DNA from: Gammaproteobacteria bacterium
GTDB taxonomy: Bacteria > Pseudomonadota > Gammaproteobacteria > Steroidobacterales > Woeseiaceae
Length of the DNA: 38,059 bases
Direction: 5' to 3'
NCBI GenBank assembly: GCA_030425905.1
Contig: JAUHZT010000016.1
Span: 1 to 38,059, forward strand
The position numbers and the translations under genes were made by a program. Each line of letters begins with the position of its first letter. Within the stretch, counting starts at the first letter, position 1. Shown piece by piece: positions 13,967-24,049 of this stretch. The notes under the pieces are model-generated. The model saw only the letters and a list, made by a program, of their open reading frames with translations. It did not search any database and had not been told where the DNA came from.

Positions 13967-15759
13967 TGTTGTGTCAGTAGCCAGGCGTTCATTCGTTGTT
14001 CCAGCAGATCCAGCGGCAGGGCGCCCGCGCCGAGCAGTTCATCATGGAATGCGCGGATATCAAATTGTGCGCCGAGTGCCTGCTCAGCCTGTTCGCGCAA
14101 GGACTGTATCTTGAGCTGGCCGATTTTGTAGGCCAGCGCCTGGCCTGGATTGCCAATGTAACGGTCTATTTCATTGACGATGTCGTGCTCGGTCTTGGCG
14201 GCGTTCTGTGTAAAAAAGTCGATTGCCTGCTGGCGTGTCCAGCCCTTGGAATGCATCCCGGTGTCGACGACGAGTCGAACGGCGCGCCACATTTCGTAGG
14301 TCAGGGCGCCGAATCGAGAATAGGGATCCTTATACAGACCCAGTTCGTGACCGAGACTTTCACTGTACAGGCCCCAGCCTTCTGTAAACGCCGTAAAGCC
14401 GGAAAAGCGACGGAAGTTTGGCATCTCACCGAGTTCCTGCTGCAGCGCAATCTGCAGGTGGTGACCGGGCATGGCCTCGTGCACTGTCAACACCTCTATT
14501 TCGTACTTCGGGCGTACCTCAGGCATGTACAAATTGACCCAGTAGATACCCGCGCGGCTGCCATCGGCGGCGGGGCGTGTGTAGTAGGCGGTAGTGGTAT
14601 CCGGTGCGGTGGCATCGGGAATCGGTTTTACACCGTACGGCATGCGCGGCAATTTTCCGAACAGTCGGACCAGTTCCGGGTCGATACGTTTGCTGGTGGC
14701 AAGGTAGGCCTCGTAGAGGTCGTCGGGATTGTCAAAGTAGAACTGCGGGTCCGTGCGCAGGAACGCAAGAAAGTCCTGAAAGCTGCCGTCGAACTCCAGC
14801 TCATCGATGATGAGCTGCATCTCGCTGCGAATGCGTGCGACTTCGCGCAGGCCCAGCGCATGAATTTCGTCAGGGGTCATGTCGGTGGTGGTGAAGTCTT
14901 CAGCCAGGAACTCATACCATTCTGCGCCGTTTGGCAGTTCCGATAAGCCAATAGTGTCGCGGCTCGCGGGCAAATAGGTGTCGTTGAAATAGCGCTCCAG
15001 CCGCCGGTACGCCGGCACAACGCTTTGTTCAATTGTGCGGATAGCGCTGGCCTGCAGGCGGTCGCTATCCGCCGCGCTGAACGACTTGGGCAGGGACTCG
15101 AAGAATGTATAGAAAGGGCTGTCGGCGCCATTTTCAACAAGCTGCGTGGCGATCTGGTCGGGTACGCGCTGCATCAGGATGGCGGGTGGCACTATCCCTT
15201 TCTTGCGGCCTTCCTCGGCAAGCGCAATGGTCTGTTCGACGACCGTGTCGATCTTGCCCATGCGTACAAGCCAGTCTTCGTAGTCCTTGACGGTTTCCTG
15301 TGGGATGCCGTTCGTATATTCGTTGAGCGTCTGCACACCGCCGCGATGGCTGAATGGCAGCAGGTAATCGTCGAAGCGATGCTCGCGCAGTTCGGAGTCA
15401 AGTTCGCGCGCGAACAGCGCGTAGTTGATTTGATCGACGTCGTTCAGTGCCGCCTTATCGATATTGGCAAGCCGTTGCCGAAAGTCAGCGATTGCAGCAT
15501 TGCGCTGCTTGATCGCCGTGATGCTCTGATCGCCCCAGCGGTCATTAAACCGGCGATCCCCCAGGTACGAGGCAAAGGTCGGGTATTCGCTCATCTGGAA
15601 TTCCCAGGCCTCGTCCAGCAATTGCGTGAAGTCACGCTCCGCATCGGCCAGCGCAGAGTTTCCGGCCAGACCCGCGAGCAGCAGGAACAGCAGGCTGACC
15701 GATTGCCGCAGCGGACGGGTCGCGGCCAGGGGGCTAATCATTGTGGCTGAGGATGTCAT
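13960..15759 (-). CDS. Exported DUF885 family putative metallohydrolase
   Basis: A 599-residue protein. The ATG at 15759 has GGAG five bases upstream; its N-terminus gives a signal peptide (LRQSVSLLFLLLAGLAGNSALA) predicting export to the periplasm. The C-terminal third has the family hallmark HEAMPGHHLQIALQQE, followed by FTEGWGLYSESLG, which look like an HExxxGH zinc site with a downstream Glu ligand. DUF885 members are predicted peptidase-like metalloenzymes; substrate and activity are not established. It is transcribed away from the gcv operon. An upstream extension to 15948 is open, but it would overlap the gcv promoter and lacks a signal. Confidence 0.85.
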   Translation of the reverse strand: MTSSATMISPLAATRPLRQSVSLLFLLLAGLAGNSALADAERDFTQLLDEAWEFQMSEYPTFASYLGDRRFNDRWGDQSITAIKQRNAAIADFRQRLANIDKAALNDVDQINYALFARELDSELREHRFDDYLLPFSHRGGVQTLNEYTNGIPQETVKDYEDWLVRMGKIDTVVEQTIALAEEGRKKGIVPPAILMQRVPDQIATQLVENGADSPFYTFFESLPKSFSAADSDRLQASAIRTIEQSVVPAYRRLERYFNDTYLPASRDTIGLSELPNGAEWYEFLAEDFTTTDMTPDEIHALGLREVARIRSEMQLIIDELEFDGSFQDFLAFLRTDPQFYFDNPDDLYEAYLATSKRIDPELVRLFGKLPRMPYGVKPIPDATAPDTTTAYYTRPAADGSRAGIYWVNLYMPEVRPKYEIEVLTVHEAMPGHHLQIALQQELGEMPNFRRFSGFTAFTEGWGLYSESLGHELGLYKDPYSRFGALTYEMWRAVRLVVDTGMHSKGWTRQQAIDFFTQNAAKTEHDIVNEIDRYIGNPGQALAYKIGQLKIQSLREQAEQALGAQFDIRAFHDELLGAGALPLDLLEQRMNAWLLTQQP

Positions 15760-15830
15760 GACGACTCCAACCTTGTAATTGCGATGTCGGCATTGTGTCG
15801 GCGGGTGCTGCGGGCTGCAAGTCAGTACTG

Positions 15831-15860
15831 CTGGCATGACCGGCAGGCATTGGCTATGAT
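15831..15860 (+). promoter_or_regulatory. Candidate promoter of the gcv operon
   Basis: CTGGCA (15831-15836) and TATGAT (15855-15860, five of six consensus) with 18-base spacing. Predicted start is near 15867, just ahead of the riboswitch. Confidence 0.45.
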
Positions 15861-15881
15861 TGCCGCCACTAATCCAAAGAA

Positions 15882-16070
15882 CGCACAGAAGAGACCCCGA
15901 ATTCAACGGGGCGCCGAAGGCGCAACTCGCCCGGAAACGCTCAGGCAAATGGACTGTGTGCGCTGATTAGCTCTGGAGAGCGGTCGAAGTTGTGGCCCAC
16001 CGAAGGGGAATGTGGCCAGAGCTCCCCGCGAGCCGGGCCATTGATCTCTCAGGTATTAGAGGACAGAGGG
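15882..16070 (+). promoter_or_regulatory. Tandem glycine riboswitch
   Basis: Two glycine aptamers in series upstream of gcvT. Aptamer 1 spans about 15882-15962: P1 CACAG/CTGTG (15884-15888 with 15954-15958), core GCCGAAGGCGCAAC, then GGAAACGCTCAGGCAAATGGAC. Aptamer 2 spans about 15970-16070: P1 CTCTG/CAGAG (15971-15975 with 16064-16068), P2 GAGAG/CTCTC, core CCGAAGGGG, and ATCTCTCAGG then AGAGGACAGAGG. Such switches turn on glycine cleavage genes when glycine is high. Downstream, CGGCAG/CTGCCG (16072-16077 with 16089-16094) followed by TTT may be the expression platform. This accounts for most of the 359-base gap at 15760-16118. Confidence 0.92.
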
Positions 16071-16118
16071 GCGGCAGGCTGAAGCACACTGCCGTTTACG
16101 CGTTTCTCCGGAGCAAGA

Positions 16119-17213
16119 ATGGGACTTAAAACACCGCTGTACGACAAGCATATCGATGCAGGCGCGCGGATCGTTGATTTCGGCGGCTGGGATATGCCCG
16201 TCAACTACGGTTCGCAAAAAGAAGAACATCACGCGGTGCGCCGGCATGCGGGCATGTTCGATGTCTCGCACATGACGATTGTGGATCTCAGCGGCGAGCG
16301 CACGCAAGAATTCCTTCGTTACCTGCTGGCAAACGACGTAGCGAAAGTCGATGAGCCCGGCAAAGCCCTTTACACCTGCATGCTGAACGAAGCGGGCGGC
16401 GTCATTGATGACCTGATCGTCTACTACTTCGATAACGCAAATTTCCGCCTTGTGGTGAACGCGGCAACCCGCGACAAGGACCTCGCGTGGATTCGTGAGC
16501 ATGCGGCGCGCTATGACGTGCGCGTCAATGAACGGGCAGATCTTGCGATGCTGGCCGTGCAGGGGCCTGTGGCGCGCACCCTGGCGGCGCCTGTGATCGA
16601 CGAACTCTGGCGCGACCAGGCGCTGGCCATGAAGCCATTCACCGCGCTCTACGCAGGCGAGTTCTTCGTCGCTCGCACGGGCTACACGGGCGAGGATGGC
16701 TGGGAAATTGTTATGCCGGCTGAGTCCGCCGAAGCAACCTGGGACCGCTTTAGGGCGGCCGGCATCGTGCCCTGTGGCCTCGGCGCGCGCGATACATTAC
16801 GCCTTGAAGCCGCAATGAACCTGTACGGCAACGATATGGACGAGTCCGTGTCGCCGCTGGAGTCTGGTCTTGGCTGGACAGTTGCGTGGGAACCCGCAGA
16901 ACGCGATTTTATCGGCCGCGCGGCGCTCGAAGAGCAAAGGGCAAGTGGCGGCTTGCGACGCTTCGTTGGCTTGCTGCTTGAAGACAAAGGTGTGCTGCGC
17001 AGCGGACAGACGATCGTTGTAGAGGGAATGGGTGAAGGTGAGATCACCTCTGGCGGTTTCTCGCCGACCATCGAACGATCGATCGCACTGGCGAGCGTTC
17101 CTGCTGGCGACTATACGTCGGCCCAAGTCGCAATACGTGGCAAGTTGCTGGACGTGCGTATTGTCGCAACGCCATTTGTACGCAACGGCAAGATTCGGAT
17201 TGATATTTCTTAA
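16119..17213 (+). CDS. gcvT: Aminomethyltransferase (glycine cleavage T protein)
   Basis: Transfers the methylene group from aminomethyl-lipoyl GcvH to tetrahydrofolate, releasing ammonia. The 364-residue protein starts KTPLYDKHIDAGARIVDFGG and carries MFDVSHM, the substrate-facing YTCMLNEAGGVIDDLIVYY (the Asp in this motif is catalytic in the family), and RTGYTGEDGWEI near 186-197. The ATG has GGAG five bases upstream at 16110-16113. First gene of gcvT-gcvH-gcvPA-tpx-like-gcvPB, controlled by the glycine riboswitch. Confidence 0.97.
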   Translation: MGLKTPLYDKHIDAGARIVDFGGWDMPVNYGSQKEEHHAVRRHAGMFDVSHMTIVDLSGERTQEFLRYLLANDVAKVDEPGKALYTCMLNEAGGVIDDLIVYYFDNANFRLVVNAATRDKDLAWIREHAARYDVRVNERADLAMLAVQGPVARTLAAPVIDELWRDQALAMKPFTALYAGEFFVARTGYTGEDGWEIVMPAESAEATWDRFRAAGIVPCGLGARDTLRLEAAMNLYGNDMDESVSPLESGLGWTVAWEPAERDFIGRAALEEQRASGGLRRFVGLLLEDKGVLRSGQTIVVEGMGEGEITSGGFSPTIERSIALASVPAGDYTSAQVAIRGKLLDVRIVATPFVRNGKIRIDIS

Positions 17214-17273
17214 TTTTCTGCCGGTTGTCGTCCTGCTGACGGTGCTGGCGCTGTTTTTAGAGGAAGCACAACA

Positions 17274-17669
17274 ATGAGTGAAATGCCCGGAGACCTGGAA
17301 TACACCAAAGAGCATGAGTGGCTGCGCCGCGAAGACGACGGCAGCGTCACAGTGGGAATCACCGATCACGCGCAAGCGGCGCTCGGCGATCTCGTCTATG
17401 TAGAGTTGCCTGAAATTGACCAGGAGCTTGATGCGGAAGGTGAGATGGCGGTGGTGGAGTCCGTGAAGGCGGCTTCGGACGTGTACGCGCCGATAGCGGG
17501 TGTTGTCGTCGCTGTGAATGACGAACTTGCCGACGATCCGGAACGAATCAATACCGACCCGTACGGAGACGGCTGGATTGTGCGCATCAAACCCAGTGAA
17601 GCCCTCGATTCGGCGGACCTGATGTCGCCCGACGAATACCAGGCGATGCTGGACGAACTCGACGACTGA
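17274..17669 (+). CDS. gcvH: Glycine cleavage system H protein
   Basis: Lipoyl carrier that shuttles the aminomethyl group between the P, T and L proteins. The 131-residue product shows [29 protein letters not shown] and the lipoylation motif [14 protein letters not shown], whose Lys is the attachment site. It lies 60 bases after gcvT with an AGAGGA site 9 bases before the ATG, and 25 bases before gcvPA. Confidence 0.97.
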   Translation: MSEMPGDLEYTKEHEWLRREDDGSVTVGITDHAQAALGDLVYVELPEIDQELDAEGEMAVVESVKAASDVYAPIAGVVVAVNDELADDPERINTDPYGDGWIVRIKPSEALDSADLMSPDEYQAMLDELDD

Positions 17670-17694
17670 ACCTGCGACTGACGCGAGAGGCGTT

Positions 17695-19071
17695 ATGCCC
17701 TTTATTCCCCACACAGAAAAAGACACCGACGAAATGCTGGCGGCCATCGGGGCGGCGGACATTGAAGCGCTGTTTGACGAGATTCCCGCTGAGCTGCGCA
17801 TCGGCACGCTGACGGGAGTGCCTGAAGCCATGTCGGAAATGCAGATCACGCGGCTGATGCGTGAGCGTGCAGCGCGGGACGGCACACCGCTGTGCTTTAT
17901 TGGCGCGGGTGCTTACGAGCATCACATTCCAACCGTGGTCTGGGACATCGCGACGCGCGGCGAGTACTACAGTGCCTACACGCCGTACCAGGCAGAGGCG
18001 AGCCAGGGCACGCTGCAGACGATCTACGAATACCAGACGATGATCGCGGAATTGACGGCGCTCGATGTCAGTAATGCGTCCCTCTATGACGGCGCCTCGG
18101 GGCTCGCGGAGGCAGCGCTCATGGCGGTACGCACAAACCGCAAAGTCAAAAGCGGCCGCATTCTGCTCGCACCGGGCGTCAACCCGGTCTATGCGAAAGT
18201 TGCCACAGCCATAGCCGGCAGCCAGGGCTTGAGCTTTGAGTCCCTGGCGGCCGACCCCTCAACCGGCAATGTCGATTTTGCGCAGCTACCCGAAGACCGT
18301 GCGCCGGTCGCGGTCGTCATACAGCAACCCGGTTTTCCGGGCACGCTCGAAGACGTTGATCGTTTGACGAACTGGGCGCACGCTCAATCGGCGCTTGTCA
18401 TCGCGGTCGTCAACCCGACCTCGCTCGCCTTGCTCAAGGCACCGGGGCACTGGGGCGAGCAGGGCGCTGATATCGCTTGCGGTGAAGGCCAGCCTCTCGG
18501 CGTGCCGTTGTCTTCCGGCGGCCCGTATTTCGGTTTTATGACCTGCAAGCAACAACATGTGCGGCAAATGCCGGGGCGTATTGTCGGGCGGACGACAGAC
18601 CTCGACGGCGAACCCGGGTTCACGTTGACGCTGCAGGCCCGCGAGCAACATATCCGGCGGTCCAAAGCGACTTCCAATATCTGTACAAACCAGGGCCTGA
18701 TGGTGACAGCCGCGACGATCTACATGTCGTTGCTGGGTTTTGATGGTCTGCGCAATGTCGCTATCCAGTCGCAGCAGAATACAGCGCGGCTGGTGGCTGG
18801 TCTTTGCACAATAAAGGGCATCGAGCGCCTGTTCGAGGGTCCTTCGTTTCACGAAATGGCCTTGCAGCTCGACCGGCCAGTGGCGCCGGTTCTCGCGGCG
18901 CTCGCGGAGCGCAACATTCTCGGCGGACTGGATCTTGGCGCCGTCATGCCCGAGTACGGCAATGCATTACTCGTGTGTGCAACCGAAACCAAGACCGACG
19001 AAGATATTGAGGTCTATGTCCGGACCCTGTCCGACATACTTGGTTCAACAACGTCGCGTAAACGCGCATGA
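17695..19071 (+). CDS. gcvPA: Glycine dehydrogenase (decarboxylating) subunit 1
   Basis: N-terminal half of the P protein, in organisms where it is split into two polypeptides. The 458-residue product has [15 protein letters not shown] at its start, the conserved [35 protein letters not shown], and [20 protein letters not shown] near 305-325. It lacks the PLP lysine, which is in subunit 2. GAGAGG precedes the ATG. Its stop overlaps the start of a peroxiredoxin-like gene (ATGA), so gcvPA and gcvPB are not adjacent here. Confidence 0.95.
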   Translation: MPFIPHTEKDTDEMLAAIGAADIEALFDEIPAELRIGTLTGVPEAMSEMQITRLMRERAARDGTPLCFIGAGAYEHHIPTVVWDIATRGEYYSAYTPYQAEASQGTLQTIYEYQTMIAELTALDVSNASLYDGASGLAEAALMAVRTNRKVKSGRILLAPGVNPVYAKVATAIAGSQGLSFESLAADPSTGNVDFAQLPEDRAPVAVVIQQPGFPGTLEDVDRLTNWAHAQSALVIAVVNPTSLALLKAPGHWGEQGADIACGEGQPLGVPLSSGGPYFGFMTCKQQHVRQMPGRIVGRTTDLDGEPGFTLTLQAREQHIRRSKATSNICTNQGLMVTAATIYMSLLGFDGLRNVAIQSQQNTARLVAGLCTIKGIERLFEGPSFHEMALQLDRPVAPVLAALAERNILGGLDLGAVMPEYGNALLVCATETKTDEDIEVYVRTLSDILGSTTSRKRA

Positions 19072-19601
19072 GCGGCACAATAATGGCACAGATAACTTAC
19101 GACAACGGCAACTACAAGATCGCAGGCGATTTACCGGCTGTTGGCAGCCGCGCGCCGGACATCATGCTGGTCAGCACGAAATTGCAGAATGTCTCGCTGG
19201 CGAACTGGACGGGCATGCGCAAAATCATGAACATTTTTATCAGTATCGACACCACGGTTTGTGCCAAGTCGGTGCTTGAGTTCGATCGCCTGGGTGAAGG
19301 CCGGGACGATATAGCGATGCTCATGGTGTCCTACGACTTGCCGTTCGCGCACGCGCGCTTTATCGAGCAGAACGGTTTGCAGAATGTCAGTGGCCTGTCG
19401 GCTATCCGGCATGCGGGCTTCGGTCAGAACTACGGCGTGCAAATTACAGAAGGTCCGCTGGCGGGCATGTTTTCCCGCGCTGTTGTTGTGCTTGATGAGA
19501 ACAACACAATTGTGCACACCGAACAGATACAGGACATCTCTACAGAGCCTGACTACGCGGCGGCGTTTCGTTCGCTGGGTATTGACATTGATGACGCCTA
19601 A
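19068..19601 (+). CDS. Tpx-like thiol peroxidase homologue with a single cysteine
   Basis: A peroxiredoxin of the Tpx family, 177 residues. It aligns along its whole length with E. coli Tpx: [15 protein letters not shown] (E. coli NIFPSIDTGVCAASV), [28 protein letters not shown], and [10 protein letters not shown] near the end. The peroxidatic Cys (residue 65), the Thr three before it and the later Arg are kept. The resolving Cys of Tpx (RFC) is Ile, the conserved Pro before the active site is also Ile, and no other cysteine exists. The ATG at 19068 overlaps the gcvPA stop; an ATG at 19083 gives a length closer to E. coli Tpx. It sits inside the gcv operon. Confidence 0.85.
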   Translation: MSGTIMAQITYDNGNYKIAGDLPAVGSRAPDIMLVSTKLQNVSLANWTGMRKIMNIFISIDTTVCAKSVLEFDRLGEGRDDIAMLMVSYDLPFAHARFIEQNGLQNVSGLSAIRHAGFGQNYGVQITEGPLAGMFSRAVVVLDENNTIVHTEQIQDISTEPDYAAAFRSLGIDIDDA

Positions 19602-19631
19602 GCTGGCGCCGCCTGCGGCGGCCAGTAAGGT

Positions 19632-21122
19632 ATGACCGGGACCTTAATGAACAAGATATCGGACAAACTGATCTTCGAGAAATCACGTGCTGGCCGGCGT
19701 GCATTCGCACAAGCACCGGCTGTCGATGGTGCAAGCGATATACCGGAGCGCTTCTTGCGCAAGGATCGGCCGCGCCTGCCCGAAGCATCGGAACTGCAGA
19801 CGGTGCGCCACTTCACGCGACTGTCGCAGAAGAATTTCTCGATCGACACGCAGTTCTACCCGTTGGGTTCCTGCACGATGAAATACAACCCGCGTGCCTG
19901 CAATGCGCTCGCGCTGCTGCCCGGTTTTGCGGGACGACATCCGCTCGGTCCGGAAACGCACGGCCAGGGTTTTCTGCAATGCATGTTTGAGCTACAGGAA
20001 ATGCTCAAAGGTGTAACCGGCATGAAGGGCGTTTCACTGACGCCGATGGCCGGTGCGCAGGGTGAACTGGCCGGAGTCGCGATGATCCGTGCTTACCACG
20101 AGTCGCGCGGCGATCATGAGCGCAATGAGATCCTCGTGCCGGACGCAGCGCATGGCACCAATCCCGCGACGGCCACGATGTGCGGTTGCGTGGTGCGCGA
20201 GATACCAACCGACAGTGAAGGCGATGTTGATGTGGACGCTCTGAAGGCCGCGCTCGGTCCCAAGACGGCCGGCATCATGCTCACGAACCCGTCGACCTTG
20301 GGTGTCTTCGAGCGCCGCATTGCACAAGTTGCGAAACTGGTGCACGAGGCGGGCGGCTTGCTGTACTACGATGGTGCGAACCTGAATGCGATTCTCGGCA
20401 AGGTGCGTCCCGGTGATATGGGCTTCGACGTTATCCATATGAACCTCCACAAGACGTTTTCCACGCCGCATGGGGGCGGTGGGCCGGGCTCGGGTGCCGT
20501 CGGCGTAAACAGCCGCTTGCTGCCATTCATGCCGATTCCGGTTGTCGGTGCTGTCGAGGAGGACGGTGACACTCGCTACCGCTGGCTGGCCGAAGCCGAC
20601 CTGCCACAGAGCATTGGGCGCCTGTCCGGCTTTATGGGGAACGCGGGTGTCCTGCTGCGCGCCTACGTGTACATGCGCATGGTCGGCCGCAAAGGTATGG
20701 AACGCATCGCCGAATTCGCGACGCTGAACGCCAACTACCTGATGGTGCGGCTGGCCGAAGCGGGCTTTGAACTGGCGTTCCCGGGTCGGCGCGCAAGCCA
20801 CGAATTTATTATTACCCTCAAGAAAGATGCGCGGGCCTATAACCTGACCGCCATGGATGTGGCAAAAGCCCTGCTGGATCGCAATTATCATGCCCCCACG
20901 ACCTACTTTCCGCTATTGGTGCCGGAGTGCCTGTTGATCGAACCCACTGAGACCGAGAGCAAGGAGACGCTGGACGGGTTTGTCGATGCAATGATTGCAA
21001 TCGTCGAGGACGCGCGCAACAACGCTGTCTCGTACAAGGAGGCTCCCTACACGATGCCTGTCCGCCGGCTCGATGATGTGAAGGCAGCGCGGCAGCTGGA
21101 TGTGAAGTTCGACGGCGGCTAG
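19632..21122 (+). CDS. gcvPB: Glycine dehydrogenase (decarboxylating) subunit 2
   Basis: C-terminal, PLP-binding half of the split P protein, 496 residues. Motifs are [14 protein letters not shown] near 76-89, [21 protein letters not shown], and the PLP lysine motif [19 protein letters not shown] near 273-291. The C-terminus is standard. It decarboxylates glycine and loads the aminomethyl group on GcvH. An ATG at 19647, preceded by GGGA five bases upstream, is a plausible alternative start ([13 protein letters not shown]). Last gene of the gcv operon; I see no clear terminator in the following 110 bases. Confidence 0.95.
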   Translation: MTGTLMNKISDKLIFEKSRAGRRAFAQAPAVDGASDIPERFLRKDRPRLPEASELQTVRHFTRLSQKNFSIDTQFYPLGSCTMKYNPRACNALALLPGFAGRHPLGPETHGQGFLQCMFELQEMLKGVTGMKGVSLTPMAGAQGELAGVAMIRAYHESRGDHERNEILVPDAAHGTNPATATMCGCVVREIPTDSEGDVDVDALKAALGPKTAGIMLTNPSTLGVFERRIAQVAKLVHEAGGLLYYDGANLNAILGKVRPGDMGFDVIHMNLHKTFSTPHGGGGPGSGAVGVNSRLLPFMPIPVVGAVEEDGDTRYRWLAEADLPQSIGRLSGFMGNAGVLLRAYVYMRMVGRKGMERIAEFATLNANYLMVRLAEAGFELAFPGRRASHEFIITLKKDARAYNLTAMDVAKALLDRNYHAPTTYFPLLVPECLLIEPTETESKETLDGFVDAMIAIVEDARNNAVSYKEAPYTMPVRRLDDVKAARQLDVKFDGG

Positions 21123-21234
21123 CCGGATACATGCTTGCGTCACCGAGGGGCAAAATCGGGAACCGCGTCGTCTTGCGCCAGTCCCAAGTAGACTACACTG
21201 CGCGTTGACGCGCCGACGGACCCAAAGGATTTTC

Positions 21235-24045
21235 ATGGCAATCAGCAGAGCTCTGGCCGCATTTCTCGCAATTCTCACCTTTTTTGCCAGCGCGTCCCTT
21301 ATCGCTGCCGAGGACGACGACTGGCGCAGCACGCTGGACCGGATCTCATCAGGTGTAGTCTCCATTCGTGTCGACAGTACCCGCGCGTTTGATACCGAGT
21401 GGAACTCATCCAGCCAGGCAACCGGTTTTGTCGTCGATGCCGAGCGTGGCCTGATCCTGACCAACCGCCACGTTGTAACGCCGGGACCAGTGGTTGCCGA
21501 GGCCGTTTTTCGTAACAACGAAGAGGTACGCCTGACGCCGGTATACCGTGACCCGGTGCACGACTTTGGGTTTTTTCGCTATGACCCGGCGGACCTTCAC
21601 TACATCGAACCCACCGAATTGCCGCTGGCCCCGGAAGGCGCCGCCATTGGCCGGGAGATACGCGTGATCGGCAATGATGCCGGTGAGCAGCTCTCGATTC
21701 TTGCGGGCACGATTGCCCGGCTTGATCGGGCGGCACCCGAGTATGGCCGCGGCAAATACAACGACTTCAATACATTCTATTACCAGGCGGCCTCCGGTAC
21801 CTCGGGCGGTTCATCAGGTTCGCCCGTGGTCAATATTGACGGCGAGGTTGTCGCGCTGAATGCCGGTGCCAATAGCAGCGCCGCGAGCAGTTTCTTTTTG
21901 CCACTGGATCGAATCCAGCGCGCATTGACAATGTTGCAGAACGACATGCCGGTGGTCCGCGGCACCCTGCAGACCATGTTTGAACACAAACCTTACGACG
22001 AGCTGAATCGCCTGGGTTTGAGTGAAGAATCGGAACGTGCTGTCCGCGAAGAGTTTCCCGAACAAACGGGTATGCTGACCGTGCAGCAGGTCATTCCGGA
22101 ATCACCTGCCGACGGCAAGCTAAAGCCCGGTGATATCCTGATCCGCGTGAACGGTGAGCTGATCACGGAGTTCGTGCCGCTCGCCGAGATTCTCGACAGC
22201 CGTGTCAACGAATCGGTTGAACTTGAGCTCGAGCGCGGCGGTACAAGACTTGTTGAGCGAATAACGGTTACTGACCTGCACAGCATCACACCGGACGAGT
22301 TTATCGAGGTGGGCGATGCGATCGTTAACAATCTGTCGTATCAGCAGGCGCGCCATTACAACCTGCCGGTACAGGGTGTCTATGTCGCCAACCCCGGTTA
22401 CCTGATGTCCAAGGCCGCTGTTCCGCGCGGCGCCGTTATCACTAAATTCGGGTCAACCGAGATTCGCAATGTCGACGATTTCGAGGCGGCGCTAAATGAT
22501 ATTGCGGACGGTTCGCGTGCCTCACTGCACTTTGTAACGATCGACAACCCAAACAATGCCATCGTTCGTCCGTTTGAAATGGACCGGGTATGGTTCCCCG
22601 TGCTGCGCTGCGCGCGCGACGACCGCACCGGTATCTGGCCGTGCCGTGAACTTGGTGCCGGACCGCCTCCCAAGGCGCCCGTCGCTGGCAGCACGCGCTT
22701 CAATGACAGCGACGATCCGCGCGTGCGCGCGGTTACGCCCTCGCTGGTTGTGGTGACATTCGATCTCCCGTACACGCTCTCCGGGGTTGCGGAGCGGCAC
22801 TATTACGGAACCGGCGTCATAGTGGACAAAGAGCGTGGCCTGGTCGTTGTGGATCGCAATACGGTGCCAATTGCCATTGGTGACGTAACCATAACCTTCG
22901 CGGGTTCGCTGGAAGTAAAGGCAAAGATCGAGCAACTGCATCCGCTGCATAACCTCGCCATGGTTTCCTACGACCCGGCAACAATCGGCGACACCCCCGT
23001 GCGGGAGGCGAAGTTCAACACCAACCCGTTGCGTTCCGGCGATCAGGTCTGGGTGGTCGGTATCAAAGCCGATCATCAACTCGTGCATCAACAGAGCACT
23101 GTGGCGTCCGTCGACCCGCTGAATCTGCCATTGAGCCGCACCTTGCGGTTCCGCGATTCCAATATCGAGGCTGTGTCGCTGGTTAACGGTCCGCTCGATT
23201 TTGATGGCGTAATAGTCGACAAGCGCGGACAGGTAGCCGCGACCTGGTCCAGTTTCGTGCTGCAAAATGGCGCCGAATCGGGACAGATTAACCGGGGTAT
23301 CCCGAGCGATCTCGTGCAACAGTTTGTCGAGACCGTTCGCCAGGACCGTCCGTTTTATTCGCTGGAGGCAGAGCTGGTCTATGCGCCACTGTTCGCGGCA
23401 CGCAATCTCGGTGTCGATGAAGAATGGTTGAAGCGCCTTGAAAAGAACAACCCTGTGCACCGGCGTGCCCTGAGCGTTACACGCATCGTAGCGGGCTCTC
23501 CGGCGGCCGAACAATTGAAGAACGGCGACATCATTCTCGCCATCGACGACAAGGTAGTGACCTCGTTCAGCGCGTTGGAGAAGGCTGCGCAAAAACCCGA
23601 AGTAACGGTGACCGTTTGGCGCGACGACAAGCAACTCGAATTGCCTGTGAAAACGGCTTCACTGGACGGTAGAGGCATTGATCGGGCCGTGGCATGGGCG
23701 GGTGCCTTGTTACAAAATCCGCACCGGCCGATGGCTGCGCAGCGCGGTATTCCGCCGTATGGCGTCTACGTCGCGTATTTCAGCTACGGTTCGCCGGCGA
23801 CCCGCTATGGTTTGTGGGCAGGCAGACGCGTCGTACAGGTTGACGATATACCAACGCCCGATCTGCAGGCATTTGTAGACGCCGTATCCACCAAGGAAGA
23901 CCAGGAGTCCGTGCGCGTCACAACCGTTACGTGGAATGGTGCCGTCGAAGTCATTACCCTTAAACTCGACAACCAGTATTGGCCAGCCTACGAGCTCCGC
24001 CGCACTGACGACAATGGCTGGATTCGTTCCGCGATCGGCGGCTAG
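21235..24045 (+). CDS. Nma111-like exported protease with two trypsin-type domains and PDZ domains
   Basis: A 936-residue protein; AAAGGA lies 5 bases before the ATG at 21235. A signal peptide (1-25, ending SASLIAA) predicts a periplasmic location. Domain 1 (about 30-245) is trypsin-like with His79 (LTNRHVV), Asp110 (VHDFGFF) and a Ser in GGSSGSPV (probably Ser194). PDZ-like regions follow (GDILIRVNGELI near 300). Domain 2 (from about 500) repeats the fold, but its triad is lost: VDRNTVP replaces the His motif, LHNLAMV the Asp motif, and no GxSG is present. More PDZ-like repeats follow (GDIILAIDDKVV; VVQVDDIPTPD). One active and one degenerate protease plus PDZ domains is the layout of yeast Nma111. 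It is followed after 4 bases by an M23 peptidase. Confidence 0.85.
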   Translation: MAISRALAAFLAILTFFASASLIAAEDDDWRSTLDRISSGVVSIRVDSTRAFDTEWNSSSQATGFVVDAERGLILTNRHVVTPGPVVAEAVFRNNEEVRLTPVYRDPVHDFGFFRYDPADLHYIEPTELPLAPEGAAIGREIRVIGNDAGEQLSILAGTIARLDRAAPEYGRGKYNDFNTFYYQAASGTSGGSSGSPVVNIDGEVVALNAGANSSAASSFFLPLDRIQRALTMLQNDMPVVRGTLQTMFEHKPYDELNRLGLSEESERAVREEFPEQTGMLTVQQVIPESPADGKLKPGDILIRVNGELITEFVPLAEILDSRVNESVELELERGGTRLVERITVTDLHSITPDEFIEVGDAIVNNLSYQQARHYNLPVQGVYVANPGYLMSKAAVPRGAVITKFGSTEIRNVDDFEAALNDIADGSRASLHFVTIDNPNNAIVRPFEMDRVWFPVLRCARDDRTGIWPCRELGAGPPPKAPVAGSTRFNDSDDPRVRAVTPSLVVVTFDLPYTLSGVAERHYYGTGVIVDKERGLVVVDRNTVPIAIGDVTITFAGSLEVKAKIEQLHPLHNLAMVSYDPATIGDTPVREAKFNTNPLRSGDQVWVVGIKADHQLVHQQSTVASVDPLNLPLSRTLRFRDSNIEAVSLVNGPLDFDGVIVDKRGQVAATWSSFVLQNGAESGQINRGIPSDLVQQFVETVRQDRPFYSLEAELVYAPLFAARNLGVDEEWLKRLEKNNPVHRRALSVTRIVAGSPAAEQLKNGDIILAIDDKVVTSFSALEKAAQKPEVTVTVWRDDKQLELPVKTASLDGRGIDRAVAWAGALLQNPHRPMAAQRGIPPYGVYVAYFSYGSPATRYGLWAGRRVVQVDDIPTPDLQAFVDAVSTKEDQESVRVTTVTWNGAVEVITLKLDNQYWPAYELRRTDDNGWIRSAIGG

Positions 24046-24049
24046 TACG

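Noticed and set aside
13996-14946. 316-codon plus-strand reading frame
   Set aside because: It lies wholly inside the DUF885 gene on the other strand, which has a signal peptide, family motifs and a ribosome binding site.
16797-17885. 362-codon minus-strand reading frame
   Set aside because: Antisense across gcvT, gcvH and gcvPA, all of which are secure.
22522-23634. 370-codon minus-strand reading frame
   Set aside because: Antisense to the Nma111-like gene; no family features and no ribosome binding site.
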